64,000 bases of DNA from Peptococcaceae bacterium (GCA_024655825.1 JANLFJ010000002.1:62001-126000); one strand, 5' to 3'; positions 18,148 to 27,478 are shown, numbered from the stretch's first letter. Notes: generated by a model not told the origin, from the letters alone. Made by a program: numbers and translations.

Positions 18148-20146
18148 CTGCATCATCCTTTTTCTCCCGGGGCAAGATGACCGTCACTCTTGTACCCTCG
18201 TTTTCTTGGCTGTCAATACTGATCTCGCCGCCGTGTTCCTTGACCAGCTGGTAACATATGGAGAGGCCCAGCCCCGTTCCATCCTTTTTCAACGAAAAAA
18301 AAGGGTCCATCACTTTGTCCAGCAATTGGGCAGGTATTCCCTTGCCCGAATCGCTCACCTCAATTACTGTCTTCATCTCGGCTTCAGATGCTTTGAGGCT
18401 GATCTTGCCTCTGGATTCAACGGCCTGGATCGCGTTCAGCATCAGGTTGATGATGATCTGCTTGAACTGCTGCCTGTCGGCATAAGCCAGGACGTTCTCG
18501 CCCGCTTCCACCTTTATCTCGATTCCCTTTTCAAGGCACTCATTGTGGAAAAGAGAAAGAACCTCCAGGAGGAATAATTTTACCGGGATCATTTCCTTAT
18601 TGGCTTTGCGCGGCCGCGCGTAATCGAGCAGGTCCGTGGCCAGGCGGTTCAACCGGTCCAGTTCCTGCGGGACATATTCCAGCATTTCTTTTTGAAAGCT
18701 GCGGTCCTCCAGACGGGAGGGGAGCAGTTTGACAAACGTTTTAACAGCCATCAGCGGGTTGCGGATCTCATGGGCAATTGCAGCCACCAGCTGCCCGAGG
18801 GCTTGCATCTTATCTTTTTGTCGCAGGGTTTCCTGCAGCCTTCTTTCGCCGGTAACATCCCGGAAACTGATAATGGCCCCGTTTATGGCATCAGAACCTG
18901 CGCGCAAAGGAAACAGGCTATAACTTATGACCTTGTCCTCGCCGTTGGTGCGCATGGTTTTCTCCTGGTTGAAAAATGTTTCACCGTTTTCAAGCACCAG
19001 GCGCAGCTTTTCCATATCAATAAACCTGTCCAGGGGCAAGTCCCGGATGTTGGCCCCAACCACCTCCATATCCTTTTCCGTTTTCAACTGGCGCCAGGAA
19101 TGGGTATTGCAAAAACTCACCATCCCGTCGCGTCTAACGGTCATCACGCCCTGAAAGACGCTTTCCAGGATTTGAATTTTAAAACCGTGTTCCTTGTTTA
19201 TTCTTTCATTCTGCTCCTGGAGCATCCTGTTAGCATCGGCGAGTTCCTGGGTTCGTTTTCTTACTTCTTGTTTAAGAAGCTGGTTCCACCTCAAAACAAC
19301 AAGCACAAGCAGTCCGGCGCCGCCCAGGACGAAAAACAGCCGGCGCATGACGTTTCCCCATATCTCACCGGGAGTCTGAATGATTTCGCCAAACCATTTT
19401 TTGTATATTTTATCGTAGGTCCCATTGGCTTTTATCTGTTTCAGCCCCCTGTTAAAAACCTCCAAAAACTCCGTATTACCCTTTTTAACAGCCAGAGAAT
19501 ACTTGGCAGGCTCTATTTCGCCGCCGACAAGCTTGATGAAATTGGTCTGCTTCCATTTTTGAATAGTGTATAAGCCAACCATTTTATTGCCCACAAAGGC
19601 ATCGACATTACCCATCATCAAAAGAAGGATGCCCTGCTGCTGGTTATCAACGTAATAAAGAGACTCCGGTGTTTTGTACCGGAGAAGAGCCGGGGGGACA
19701 TTCCCTTTTTGGACGGCCACGCGCACGTGCTGCAAGTCTTCGATATCCGCTATGAAGTTGTTGTCGTGCCTGACAAAAATGCACCTGGAAATAGTAAGAT
19801 AGGGTTCGGAAAAATCATACATCTTTTTTCGTTCATCAGTCTGTGTCATCCCCTGAATGGCGTCAATATCGCCCTTTTCAATGGATGCGGGTAGCATATA
19901 CAAGGGCATGGGGTGAAGTTCTATATCCAAACCCGATTGAATAGCTATGGCGTGCATTATATCGACGTTAAACCCCTTATAGATACCGTTATCATTAACA
20001 TATTCGTAAGGGGGGAGGTGATTGTCTCCTCCGACTTTTATGGAGCGCTGGGTAATCACCTCCGCGCCGGGCAGGGGTTCTGGTATTGCTGTAAAGAAAA
20101 GAAAAAGGCATAAGCCAAAAACATATTTTATATTTTTTTTTCGCAA
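18140..20146 (-). CDS. Sensor histidine kinase with amino-acid-binding-type extracellular domain
   Basis: 668 residues: signal peptide (1-28), a family-3 solute-binding domain (about 33-255, opening with IKVGGDNHLPPYEY), one membrane helix near 268-285, a short coiled coil, a PAS domain (about 325-435), HisKA with the phospho-accepting His in AAIAHEIRNPLMAV, and a HATPase domain with GKGIP and GTGLGLSICYQLV. The start is a TTG six bases after GGGAGGG. Fusion of a periplasmic-type binding domain to a kinase means the ligand is sensed directly outside the cell; this domain family usually binds amino acids or opines, which fits the catabolic operon next door. Confidence 0.93.
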   Translation of the reverse strand: MRKKNIKYVFGLCLFLFFTAIPEPLPGAEVITQRSIKVGGDNHLPPYEYVNDNGIYKGFNVDIMHAIAIQSGLDIELHPMPLYMLPASIEKGDIDAIQGMTQTDERKKMYDFSEPYLTISRCIFVRHDNNFIADIEDLQHVRVAVQKGNVPPALLRYKTPESLYYVDNQQQGILLLMMGNVDAFVGNKMVGLYTIQKWKQTNFIKLVGGEIEPAKYSLAVKKGNTEFLEVFNRGLKQIKANGTYDKIYKKWFGEIIQTPGEIWGNVMRRLFFVLGGAGLLVLVVLRWNQLLKQEVRKRTQELADANRMLQEQNERINKEHGFKIQILESVFQGVMTVRRDGMVSFCNTHSWRQLKTEKDMEVVGANIRDLPLDRFIDMEKLRLVLENGETFFNQEKTMRTNGEDKVISYSLFPLRAGSDAINGAIISFRDVTGERRLQETLRQKDKMQALGQLVAAIAHEIRNPLMAVKTFVKLLPSRLEDRSFQKEMLEYVPQELDRLNRLATDLLDYARPRKANKEMIPVKLFLLEVLSLFHNECLEKGIEIKVEAGENVLAYADRQQFKQIIINLMLNAIQAVESRGKISLKASEAEMKTVIEVSDSGKGIPAQLLDKVMDPFFSLKKDGTGLGLSICYQLVKEHGGEISIDSQENEGTRVTVILPREKKDDADE

Positions 20147-20314
20147 AACAGACCCTCCCTTTTATTCAATATAATCATATCATGTTTAACAAACTAACCT
20201 CAACTTACTAATAACAGCTGATAGTGTCCCAATACTGTTGGAATTACCTCGTAAAACTCATAGAGGTAAAAAAGTCTCTCGAAATAACACAAATATTTGT
20301 CAAATTTTAGGAGT

Positions 20315-20355
20315 AAAAAAATAAAATGCATTTGGTCGAATTTCTGTAGCCAAAC
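20315..20355 (-). terminator. Possible terminator of the cbiMQO operon
   Basis: On the minus strand GTTTGG (20355-20350) can pair with CCAAAT (20335-20330), followed by a T-rich run down to 20315. The stem is only six pairs, so this is tentative. Confidence 0.4.
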
Positions 20356-20364
20356 TACCTTGCA

Positions 20365-21147
20365 TTATAAGGAGGCATTCTTCCAAATACCTATATTTTT
20401 CTCTCCACAGACAGGGCAGTTTTGGAGAGCCAGCGGCAATTCAAGGCCACATTCATCCAGCAATTCTGCATTCGTAAGAATTTCTGAAGTATGTCCATCT
20501 GCCGCGATTTTTCCATCTTTTATCACAATGGTTCTTTCGCAAAGCTCAAATACCATATCTAAATCATGGCTTGTAATGATTTTTGTATGTGTAAAGCTTT
20601 TAAGCAATTTTATGACCCGCCGCCTTGATTGGGGATCGAGTGCAGCGGTCGGTTCATCCATCACGAGAATATCAGGTTGCATCGAAAGCACAGAGGCAAT
20701 GGCTGCAGCCCGCTTCTCACCTTCTGACAATTTGAAGGGAGCACGGTCTTTCAGATGAAGGATTCCCACCATCTCCAATGCTTGTATGACACGCTTTTCT
20801 ACTTCTTTTTCATCCAGCTTGTAATTGCGCGGGCCAAAAGCCACATCATCATAGACCGTGGTCATGAACAACTGGTCATCCGGATCCTGAAAAACCATGC
20901 CGAGTCTTTGCCGGATCATGGAAAGTGTCTTTTTTGTCACTTGAACTTCACCCACCCGAACTTCTCCCTGGCAAGGAAAAAGAACACCTAATAACAGCAT
21001 CAACAGCGTTGATTTTCCTGCGCCATTAGCACCAATGATTCCCACCGCCTCCCCGTGATGGATTCGGAAAGACAAACCATTTATGGCTTGGTGCCCATCG
21101 GGATAAGTGTAATGCACATCTATTACCTCTGTTATATGGTGACTCAT
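20365..21147 (-). CDS. cbiO: Cobalt/nickel ECF transporter ATPase
   Basis: 260 residues with Walker A GANGAGKST, Q-loop VFQDPDDQLF (the family's ECF-type form), signature LSEGEKRAAAIA and Walker B ILVMDEPTAALD. After the ATPase core there is a C-terminal tail with a CPVC pair, a possible metal-contact or regulatory element. The ATG overlaps the CbiQ stop (ATGA). It energises uptake through CbiQ and CbiM. Confidence 0.93.
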   Translation of the reverse strand: MSHHITEVIDVHYTYPDGHQAINGLSFRIHHGEAVGIIGANGAGKSTLLMLLLGVLFPCQGEVRVGEVQVTKKTLSMIRQRLGMVFQDPDDQLFMTTVYDDVAFGPRNYKLDEKEVEKRVIQALEMVGILHLKDRAPFKLSEGEKRAAAIASVLSMQPDILVMDEPTAALDPQSRRRVIKLLKSFTHTKIITSHDLDMVFELCERTIVIKDGKIAADGHTSEILTNAELLDECGLELPLALQNCPVCGEKNIGIWKNASL

Positions 21148-21953
21148 CTTCCCACCCCTGTTATCAATGAACCTATCAACATCGGGATATTATAAATTCT
21201 TGCTACGGCAAAAAACATAACCCATCCTGCTAGATATATCCAATCGGAGGCTTTAATCTTTCGGCAGCTTTCTGTATTATATTCCCCCGCAAAACCTCTT
21301 AAGCACATCGCCTGATAAATACGCTGCGCCCTTGCAAATGTTTTTAGCAACAGTTGCCCTGCCAGAGATCCCCAAACGCCCGGGTGAATACCCTTTTGCT
21401 GAGGAGCCCGCAGGGAATAAGCACTTACTATCCGGGTAACCTCCACCATCAGCACCGAGATATATCGATATGTCAAAAGAAGCTGCAGGACAAACAAACG
21501 TGGGATTTTCAGCATCCTCAGAGCCGAGGCAAGGCTGTCCATCCCCGTGGTCGCAATAAGGATAAGCGCGGCTGTAACCGTGAATCCGCACTTTAAAAAG
21601 ATGGAAAAAAAGGTGATCCACCCTCTCGAAAGGATGAACCCGCTAAGAATAAAGGCCTGGTGATCAAATAAAGGGTTTAATATACCTATACCAATGATAA
21701 AAGGTTCGACCAGTAGTATTCTTTTTAATATCGGTTTTATCGGAAGCTCCGCCAGTACCAACACCAGCAAAGGATAAAAAATAAGCGGAAATAATCCAAT
21801 TATCTCATATCGATCAAAGGATACAACCACAGTCAGGTAAACGACTGTGGTCAAAAGTTTCACAAGTGGATGTATCCTGTGAATAATGGTTTCTTTCCGA
21901 GCTAGGTCGTCCAGAAGCCGTATATTATATAAGGAATTCGTGATGTTCGCCAT
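21144..21953 (-). CDS. cbiQ: Cobalt/nickel ECF transporter coupling permease
   Basis: 269 residues with about five to six membrane helices and the CbiQ/EcfT features: an N-terminal DDLARKETIIHRIHPLVKLL segment and a cytoplasmic coupling region including SLRAPQQKG and the second coupling helix near AQRIYQAMCLRGF. It links the ATPase to the substrate-capture protein. The ATG at 21953 has no strong ribosome site; a TTG at 21965 is the alternative. Confidence 0.9.
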   Translation of the reverse strand: MANITNSLYNIRLLDDLARKETIIHRIHPLVKLLTTVVYLTVVVSFDRYEIIGLFPLIFYPLLVLVLAELPIKPILKRILLVEPFIIGIGILNPLFDHQAFILSGFILSRGWITFFSIFLKCGFTVTAALILIATTGMDSLASALRMLKIPRLFVLQLLLTYRYISVLMVEVTRIVSAYSLRAPQQKGIHPGVWGSLAGQLLLKTFARAQRIYQAMCLRGFAGEYNTESCRKIKASDWIYLAGWVMFFAVARIYNIPMLIGSLITGVGR

Positions 21954-22016
21954 ATCAATAACCAAATCCTAACCAAAAGATATTAAGCATAGTTGTTGAT
22001 ACTGCCCCGGATATCT

Positions 22017-23069
22017 TCAAGCGGACACATCTTGCTTTCTTCTTTTGATCAGGCTGATAATAAACCCGGTAAGAGCTGCCAGCGCAAGCGTCATACCGCC
22101 GCCAACCAACCCTGAAAGGCTGGTGCCGCCACTCACGGCAGGCCAGGACTCTTGGCCTTCCCCGGTATTCTGTTCCTTCTCATTCTCAGGTGTTTTAAAA
22201 CTATAATCGGGTAAAAAGGCGATCTTGCTTTGGATTTCAGAAAATACATGATGAATGCCATCTTTCGCTTCAAGCTCCTCTATTCCTGCGGTCTTGAACA
22301 TAGACCATTCCAAACCATCAGGATTTGCTGAAGCAAACCACGAGAAGATTCCCCCTGTAATCACCGCAGCAATAGCAAGGCCAGTCAAAACTTTTTTTAT
22401 GGAGAGGTTGCCCAGCGCTTTACCCAATGCAGCCTTCTCAATGATTTCCGGTTGCGCCTTCCAGACAAATGTTACAATAACTGCAGTGACAAGGCCTTCC
22501 ACCACACCTATCGCCAAATGAATGGGTTGCATCAGCATGACGAAGGTGCTGAAAGGCAATTCAGTCTTCCCGGAAAAAAATGTTTCAAGTACGACCCCGA
22601 AAGCTCCAAGCTGAAGGCCTATAATGGCAGATAGCATTGCTGCACCAAAAATACGATTGGGGGAATAGCCTTTACCCATGATCTGCTTATAAACAAGCGG
22701 ATAGGCAATAAAACATGTGAAAAAACCAAGATTAAATACATTACAGCCTAGCGCCAACAAGCCTCCATCGGCAAAGAACAAGGCTTGTATGACAAGAATT
22801 GAGGCCATGGTAAGGAATCCGGCATAAGGGCCAAGTAGAATAGAAAGAAGCAGACCCCCTCCAAGGTGACCACTGGAACCGGTGCCTGGAATTGAAAAAT
22901 TAATCATCTGGGCGGCAAAAACAAAAGCGCCCATAACTCCCATCAACGGAATTTTCTTCTCATCCATATCATCCTGAATTTTTTTGATCGAATAAGCCGC
23001 AACTCCTGCAGTAGCTGTCCACATGGCTCCACCCACTACAGGCGAGATTAAAGCATCCGCCATATGCAT
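22017..23069 (-). CDS. cbiM: Cobalt/nickel ECF substrate-capture protein, CbiM with fused PDGLE domain
   Basis: 350 residues. The start at 23069 leaves an N-terminus Met-His-Met-Ala-Asp, the motif in which the amino group and His-2 bind the metal in CbiM/NikM; AGAGGAG lies nine bases upstream. About seven helices follow, then from residue 235 a helix, the motif NPDGLEWS, an extracellular linker, and a final helix: the PDGLE/CbiN-like part fused to the same chain. Together with CbiQ and CbiO it forms a complete Co2+ or Ni2+ importer. No cobalamin riboswitch box is seen upstream, so the metal cannot be decided. Confidence 0.92.
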   Translation of the reverse strand: MHMADALISPVVGGAMWTATAGVAAYSIKKIQDDMDEKKIPLMGVMGAFVFAAQMINFSIPGTGSSGHLGGGLLLSILLGPYAGFLTMASILVIQALFFADGGLLALGCNVFNLGFFTCFIAYPLVYKQIMGKGYSPNRIFGAAMLSAIIGLQLGAFGVVLETFFSGKTELPFSTFVMLMQPIHLAIGVVEGLVTAVIVTFVWKAQPEIIEKAALGKALGNLSIKKVLTGLAIAAVITGGIFSWFASANPDGLEWSMFKTAGIEELEAKDGIHHVFSEIQSKIAFLPDYSFKTPENEKEQNTGEGQESWPAVSGGTSLSGLVGGGMTLALAALTGFIISLIKRRKQDVSA

Positions 23070-23094
23070 GATTATCAACTCCTCTAAAAATAAT

Positions 23095-23136
23095 AACCCA
23101 TGAAGGTTGAATAATAATTCATCCCCTTCATGGGTT
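23095..23136 (-). promoter_or_regulatory. Leader hairpin with U-rich tail upstream of cbiM (possible attenuator)
   Basis: Perfect 12-bp arms AACCCATGAAGG and CCTTCATGGGTT around an 18-base loop. In the cbiM transcript the stem is followed by TATTATTTTT and then the ribosome site, so the structure resembles an intrinsic terminator placed inside the leader, about 26 bases before the start codon. Confidence 0.55.
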
Positions 23137-23191
23137 TGCTGTACATTTCTTCAGAAGTGCGAACAAAATCTTCACAACTTTGCCTGACAAT

Positions 23192-23236
23192 AATATATCA
23201 CAGTTCTTGAACGCAAGTCAAACATATATGTATGAC
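23192..23236 (-). promoter_or_regulatory. cbiM promoter with overlapping palindromic operator
   Basis: Minus strand TTGACT (23221-23216) and TATATT (23197-23192) with an 18-base spacer. Positions 23217-23236 form a 20-bp near-perfect palindrome with half-sites GTCAAACATA and GTCATACATA that covers the -35 element: the classic place for a repressor, presumably metal-dependent. From 23237 to 23417 I see no gene. Confidence 0.65.
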
Positions 23237-23417
23237 TTCTATGTGCGGCACTACTTTTCGTATTTTTTGTTTTGTTGCCCCTTGTGATTACTGGCCTCTT
23301 CGGTTATATTGTGCCCATTTTGAATATTGGGCTGTCAAACTCAAGTCTAATAGTTATGCCCTTGATATTTCTTCATGGTACTCCACTGTAGCTTTCCTCA
23401 AATTAAATGTATTTTCA

Positions 23418-23426
23418 TGGTATAAT
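23418..23426 (+). promoter_or_regulatory. Extended -10 promoter of the EndoQ-helicase gene
   Basis: TGG-TATAAT, an extended -10 element, lies 37 bases before the start codon. The -35 region is poor, which an extended -10 can offset. Confidence 0.55.
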
Positions 23427-23462
23427 ATAACTTAATTTTATAAAAAGAACAGGTGTATTATC

Positions 23463-26400
23463 ATGTTTATTGCTGATTTTCATATACATTCAAAATACTC
23501 AAGAGCCACAAGCAGGGAATGTGTACCTGAAATGCTTGAAATGTGGGCGAGACGTAAAGGGATTGACGTTATAGGGACAGGCGATTTCACCCATCCGGCC
23601 TGGCGTGAAGAATTAAAGGAGAAGCTTGTTCCTTCAGGAGAAGGCCTTTATGTCCTTAAAAGCGATTACCGCAAAGAGGATAAAGTCGCAGGAAGAGATT
23701 GTAATCCTCAATTCATTGTTTCCGGCGAAATCAGTTCCATATACAAAAAGAATGGAAGGGTAAGAAAGGTTCACAACCTGATACTGCTGCCCGGCTTGGA
23801 ACATGCCGAATCAATAGCGCGCCGGCTTGAGGCCGTAGGTAATTTGCATTCCGACGGCAGGCCGATATTGGGCCTCGACAGCAGGGATCTGCTTGAGATA
23901 GTGCTCGATATGTGCCCAGAGGCCATATTTATTCCTGCTCATATCTGGACCCCGCATTTTTCCTTGTACGGTGCCTATTCCGGCTTTGACGATATCAAGG
24001 AGTGTTTCGAAGATTTAACAGGCTGTATCTATGCCCTCGAAACGGGTCTTTCCTCAAACCCTCCCATGAACTGGCGCCTTTCCGCGCTGGATGAATTCAT
24101 GCTGGTTTCCAATTCGGATGCGCATTCTCCGGCCAACCTGGGAAGAGAAGCAAACATTTTTGACACCGGGCTTTCTTACAGGGGCATCTTGCAGGCTTTA
24201 AAAAACCGCAGTACAAAGGAATTCTACGGTACCATAGAGTTTTTTCCGGAAGAAGGAAAATACCACTACGACGGGCACAGGGCGTGCAAGGTATGCTGGA
24301 AGCCTGCGGATACAAAAACTGCGGCAGGCATATGCCCTGTATGCGGCGAAAGGATTACAGTGGGTGTGCTTCACCGGGTTGAAGCGCTTGCAGACAGGGA
24401 AGAGGGCTTTGTCCCTCCGGCGGCAAAGCATTTTGAAAGCCTTGTTCCGCTTCATGAGGTGATAGCTTCCTCCATAGGCCATACTGCTGCCGGCGTGAAG
24501 GTGAAGGAAAAGTACGATGACCTGATACGGAGCCTGGGGCCGGAGCTGTTTATACTCCGCGAGGCGCCGCTAAAGGATATTGAACTGGCGGCAGGCCCCT
24601 GTATAGCTGAAGGCATCCGCAGGCTGAGATGCGGCAAGGTGGAAATACAACCCGGATTTGATGGAGAATACGGCAGAATTAAAATAATGGACAAAAGCGA
24701 AATAGATACGCTTTCCGGCCAGTTATGCTTTCTTAACGATAAAATTAATGATATTAAAAGTCAATCCATATCCAAAACGATTGAGGATAAAAAAGGTTCA
24801 GCCAGGAAAGCCGCCCTGGCGCCGATTTTAGCAGATGCCTGCCCGCTAAATGGTAGTGAGGACACGATGAAAACTGCTCCCGCAGACACTCTCTATGGGT
24901 TGAACCAGGAACAGTGGGAAGCAGTTTCATCCTCCAACCAGACAATTGCGGTCATGGCCGGTCCCGGAACCGGCAAAACAAAAACACTGGTGTGCCGTAT
25001 CGCCTATCTTGTTGAAAAATGTGGCGTACATCCCTCGCAGGTAACAGCCGTTACCTTTACCAATAAGGCTGCAAATGAGATGCGCGTCCGTCTGGAGAAG
25101 CATTTCGGGGACAAGCGGACCGCGCGAGCCATAACCATAGGGACATTTCACTCCATCTGTCTGCAGATTTTATCCAGATGGAAGGGCAAGCATAACATCA
25201 CGATTATTGATGAATGTAATGCCGTTTCAATCGTCGAGGAAATATTAAAGGGCATCAAATTGAAAATTTCTCCCCGGGATGTCATGAGAGGGATATCACT
25301 GATTAAAAGCGGCGCGGCCCTGGCGGGAGATCAGAAAAAATCGGATGTTCCAGCCGATGTATACGGTTTATACTGCTCACAGCTTGCGCGTTACGGTGTC
25401 ATGGACTATGACGATATTCTCCTGGAAGTACTCAAACGGTTCGAGGGTACGAACCAAGGGGATATGGCGGACGGGAGCCTGGGAAACTCTTTCTCCCATC
25501 TTCTGGTGGATGAGTTTCAGGATATCAACGAGATCCAATACCGCTTGCTAAAAGAATGGAGCAGGAAAAGCAAGAGTATTTTTATTATAGGCGACCCTGA
25601 CCAGTCGATTTATGGTTTCAGGGGTTCGGATTTCCGCTATTTTGAAAGGTTTAAAGAGGATTTCCCCGACATCCGGCACGTCCGGTTAACGCAGAATTAC
25701 CGTTCCACGCCCGAGATCATCGTTTGCGCCCGGGCGGTAATCTCGAAGGAGAAGGCGGGCGGCCCCGCCCGTTCCCTGGAAACGAAAAGGAAAAACGGCG
25801 CCAAAGTACGCCTGGTAGCAACCAATGACGAATTCTCCGAGGCGCTGTTGGTGGCCAAGGAAATAAACCGGATGGTCGGCGGGATCGATATGCTCGATGC
25901 GCAGGCGCTGCCGGCCCCCAATAGAAAAAGATCTGCGGCGGAGCACCCGCGAGGCTTTTCCGATATCGCCGTGCTATACCGCACCAACCGTCAGGCGGAA
26001 ATTCTGGAACAGTGCCTTCTTAAAGAAAGCATCCCCTATGTGGTCGTCGGGCGAGACGAGTTCCTTTCTGAGGAGCCGGTCCGCAAAACCATCGCCTTTT
26101 TCAAATTTTTGCTCAACCCAGGGGATATTGCCTCACTATGGGTATGCCTTAAAACCGGAAACATATACCCGGCAGACCTCACACAAAAGGTCCTGGAAAG
26201 TTACGCCGCAGTTGAGAGAAGCGTGTCATCCCTTGCCAGGATAATGGAAAGGGTCCAAGCGCCGCCTGTACCGGACAAGCCCAGGAAATTTATTGAAATG
26301 CTGAAGAAGTATGAACCTGTTATCCGCAAACAAAAACCGGGGACGATTATCGATTCCTGGATAAGCGACAACAACCTGTCAGGACTGAAGTGCATGGACC

Positions 26401-26813
26401 TGCTTTTAAATACAGCCGTAATGCATCACAATCTGAATTCTTTTATCCACAACCTTGTGCTGGGGCGCGAAAGCGATATCGTCCGCAGCGGCCGCAGGGC
26501 GTATTCCCCGGATGCCGTTTCGTTGATGACCCTGCATGGGGCAAAAGGTCTTGAATTCCCAGTAGTGTTCCTGTGCGGCGCAAACGACGGGATTATTCCG
26601 TTAAGGACCCCCGGCCGCGACTTCAATTTGGACGAGGAAAGACGGCTTTTCTATGTCGGGATGACAAGAGCGCAGGATGAACTCATCCTGCTGACCTCCC
26701 GCGCCCCTTCTCCTTTTATTGCCGACATACCTGAAGAACACCTGGCAACAGAAAATGCATTTGCGCGAAAGCAAGCGCCTCAATTCAAGCAAGTCAGCCT
26801 TTTTGACCTATAG
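23463..26813 (+). CDS. Endonuclease Q (PHP) fused to UvrD/Rep-type DNA helicase
   Basis: 1,116 residues in two halves. Residues 1-420 match endonuclease Q: a PHP metal centre with FHIHSKYS, GTGDFTHP, PAHIWTPH and SNSDAHSP, and a four-Cys zinc motif (CKVC and CPVC, about 280-305). EndoQ cuts DNA 5' of deaminated or abasic bases. After a linker, residues 475-1090 are a superfamily-1A helicase: Walker A GPGTGKTKT, Walker B LVDEFQDINE, GDPDQSIYGFRGSD, TLHGAKGLEF and YVGMTRAQDEL. The C-terminal residues QVSLFDL fit the bacterial sliding-clamp-binding motif. A repair protein that nicks at a damaged base and then unwinds from the nick is the natural reading. Confidence 0.9.
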   Translation: MFIADFHIHSKYSRATSRECVPEMLEMWARRKGIDVIGTGDFTHPAWREELKEKLVPSGEGLYVLKSDYRKEDKVAGRDCNPQFIVSGEISSIYKKNGRVRKVHNLILLPGLEHAESIARRLEAVGNLHSDGRPILGLDSRDLLEIVLDMCPEAIFIPAHIWTPHFSLYGAYSGFDDIKECFEDLTGCIYALETGLSSNPPMNWRLSALDEFMLVSNSDAHSPANLGREANIFDTGLSYRGILQALKNRSTKEFYGTIEFFPEEGKYHYDGHRACKVCWKPADTKTAAGICPVCGERITVGVLHRVEALADREEGFVPPAAKHFESLVPLHEVIASSIGHTAAGVKVKEKYDDLIRSLGPELFILREAPLKDIELAAGPCIAEGIRRLRCGKVEIQPGFDGEYGRIKIMDKSEIDTLSGQLCFLNDKINDIKSQSISKTIEDKKGSARKAALAPILADACPLNGSEDTMKTAPADTLYGLNQEQWEAVSSSNQTIAVMAGPGTGKTKTLVCRIAYLVEKCGVHPSQVTAVTFTNKAANEMRVRLEKHFGDKRTARAITIGTFHSICLQILSRWKGKHNITIIDECNAVSIVEEILKGIKLKISPRDVMRGISLIKSGAALAGDQKKSDVPADVYGLYCSQLARYGVMDYDDILLEVLKRFEGTNQGDMADGSLGNSFSHLLVDEFQDINEIQYRLLKEWSRKSKSIFIIGDPDQSIYGFRGSDFRYFERFKEDFPDIRHVRLTQNYRSTPEIIVCARAVISKEKAGGPARSLETKRKNGAKVRLVATNDEFSEALLVAKEINRMVGGIDMLDAQALPAPNRKRSAAEHPRGFSDIAVLYRTNRQAEILEQCLLKESIPYVVVGRDEFLSEEPVRKTIAFFKFLLNPGDIASLWVCLKTGNIYPADLTQKVLESYAAVERSVSSLARIMERVQAPPVPDKPRKFIEMLKKYEPVIRKQKPGTIIDSWISDNNLSGLKCMDLLLNTAVMHHNLNSFIHNLVLGRESDIVRSGRRAYSPDAVSLMTLHGAKGLEFPVVFLCGANDGIIPLRTPGRDFNLDEERRLFYVGMTRAQDELILLTSRAPSPFIADIPEEHLATENAFARKQAPQFKQVSLFDL

Positions 26814-27478
26814 CCCAAAATCGATAATAGAACCTTAACCAGGCAAAAAAACAATGCGGTGAAAAACGGGTTCAAGGCAGGGACAGCCGCAATTTTGCCG
26901 ATTACATACAAAATATAAACATAGAGCGGCGGATAGTCCAACCGGGTATTCGAATAAACTGAAAAAAGATCGTTTGCGGCCGCGGCAGCCCAGCTTTTGA
27001 AAGTATTTATATCATAAGGGTGCCCACTAATTAAAACCGCGCAGGTGACCCGCAAAACGAGCCCAACCCCCAACAGGGTAAGCAACAACAATCTGACATT
27101 GCCCTGAAAAATCTTTGTCTTTTGATTTATTAAAAAATAGTAGGCTATAATGATTAACAACCAAAAAGCAATTGAGTAGATAATCAGGCAAGGATCATAC
27201 TGAATGCCTCCCCCTGCCGCTCCCAATTCTCTTCTCCCCAGGCCACCGTTAGGCCGCCCCGTCGGACGGTTCGTCCCGCCCGGATTCGGCCTCAGTGCCG
27301 GTTGGCTTGCATTGTCATCGCGGTTAAATCGGTGGGGCAGAATATTCCCCTGCCCGGTCTCGCTTTGAGTAACGGCGCTCGTCCCATGGCTATCCCAAAT
27401 TGTATAGACACACATAATTCCTGCCGCCAGCGCTGTCAAAACCAAGACTGCGCCCAACAGCCGCTTTTTCAGAATCAC
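26780..27478 (-). CDS. Truncated GT-C type membrane glycosyltransferase
   Basis: 232 residues from a GTG at 27478 (AAAGGAG ten bases upstream; the longer frame runs back into galE). It has a first helix, a Gly/Pro/Asn-rich linker, then helices flanking a luminal loop with PYDINTFKSW and DYPPLYVYILY, as in Gpi18-like/GT39-like dolichol- or undecaprenyl-phosphate-sugar transferases. Such proteins have 450-700 residues; this one stops after only about four helices, and its last 34 bases overlap the convergent helicase gene. It is probably a 3'-truncated, non-functional member of the glycosylation operon. Confidence 0.6.
   Translation of the reverse strand: MILKKRLLGAVLVLTALAAGIMCVYTIWDSHGTSAVTQSETGQGNILPHRFNRDDNASQPALRPNPGGTNRPTGRPNGGLGRRELGAAGGGIQYDPCLIIYSIAFWLLIIIAYYFLINQKTKIFQGNVRLLLLTLLGVGLVLRVTCAVLISGHPYDINTFKSWAAAAANDLFSVYSNTRLDYPPLYVYILYVIGKIAAVPALNPFFTALFFCLVKVLLSILGYRSKRLTCLN

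Noticed and set aside
23232-23435. A 67-codon plus-strand frame before the helicase gene
   Set aside because: Odd composition, no ribosome site, and it overlaps the promoter of the helicase gene.
23080-23460. Cobalamin or NiCo riboswitch upstream of cbiM
   Set aside because: No B12 box and no four-helix NiCo junction can be found; only one strong hairpin is present.
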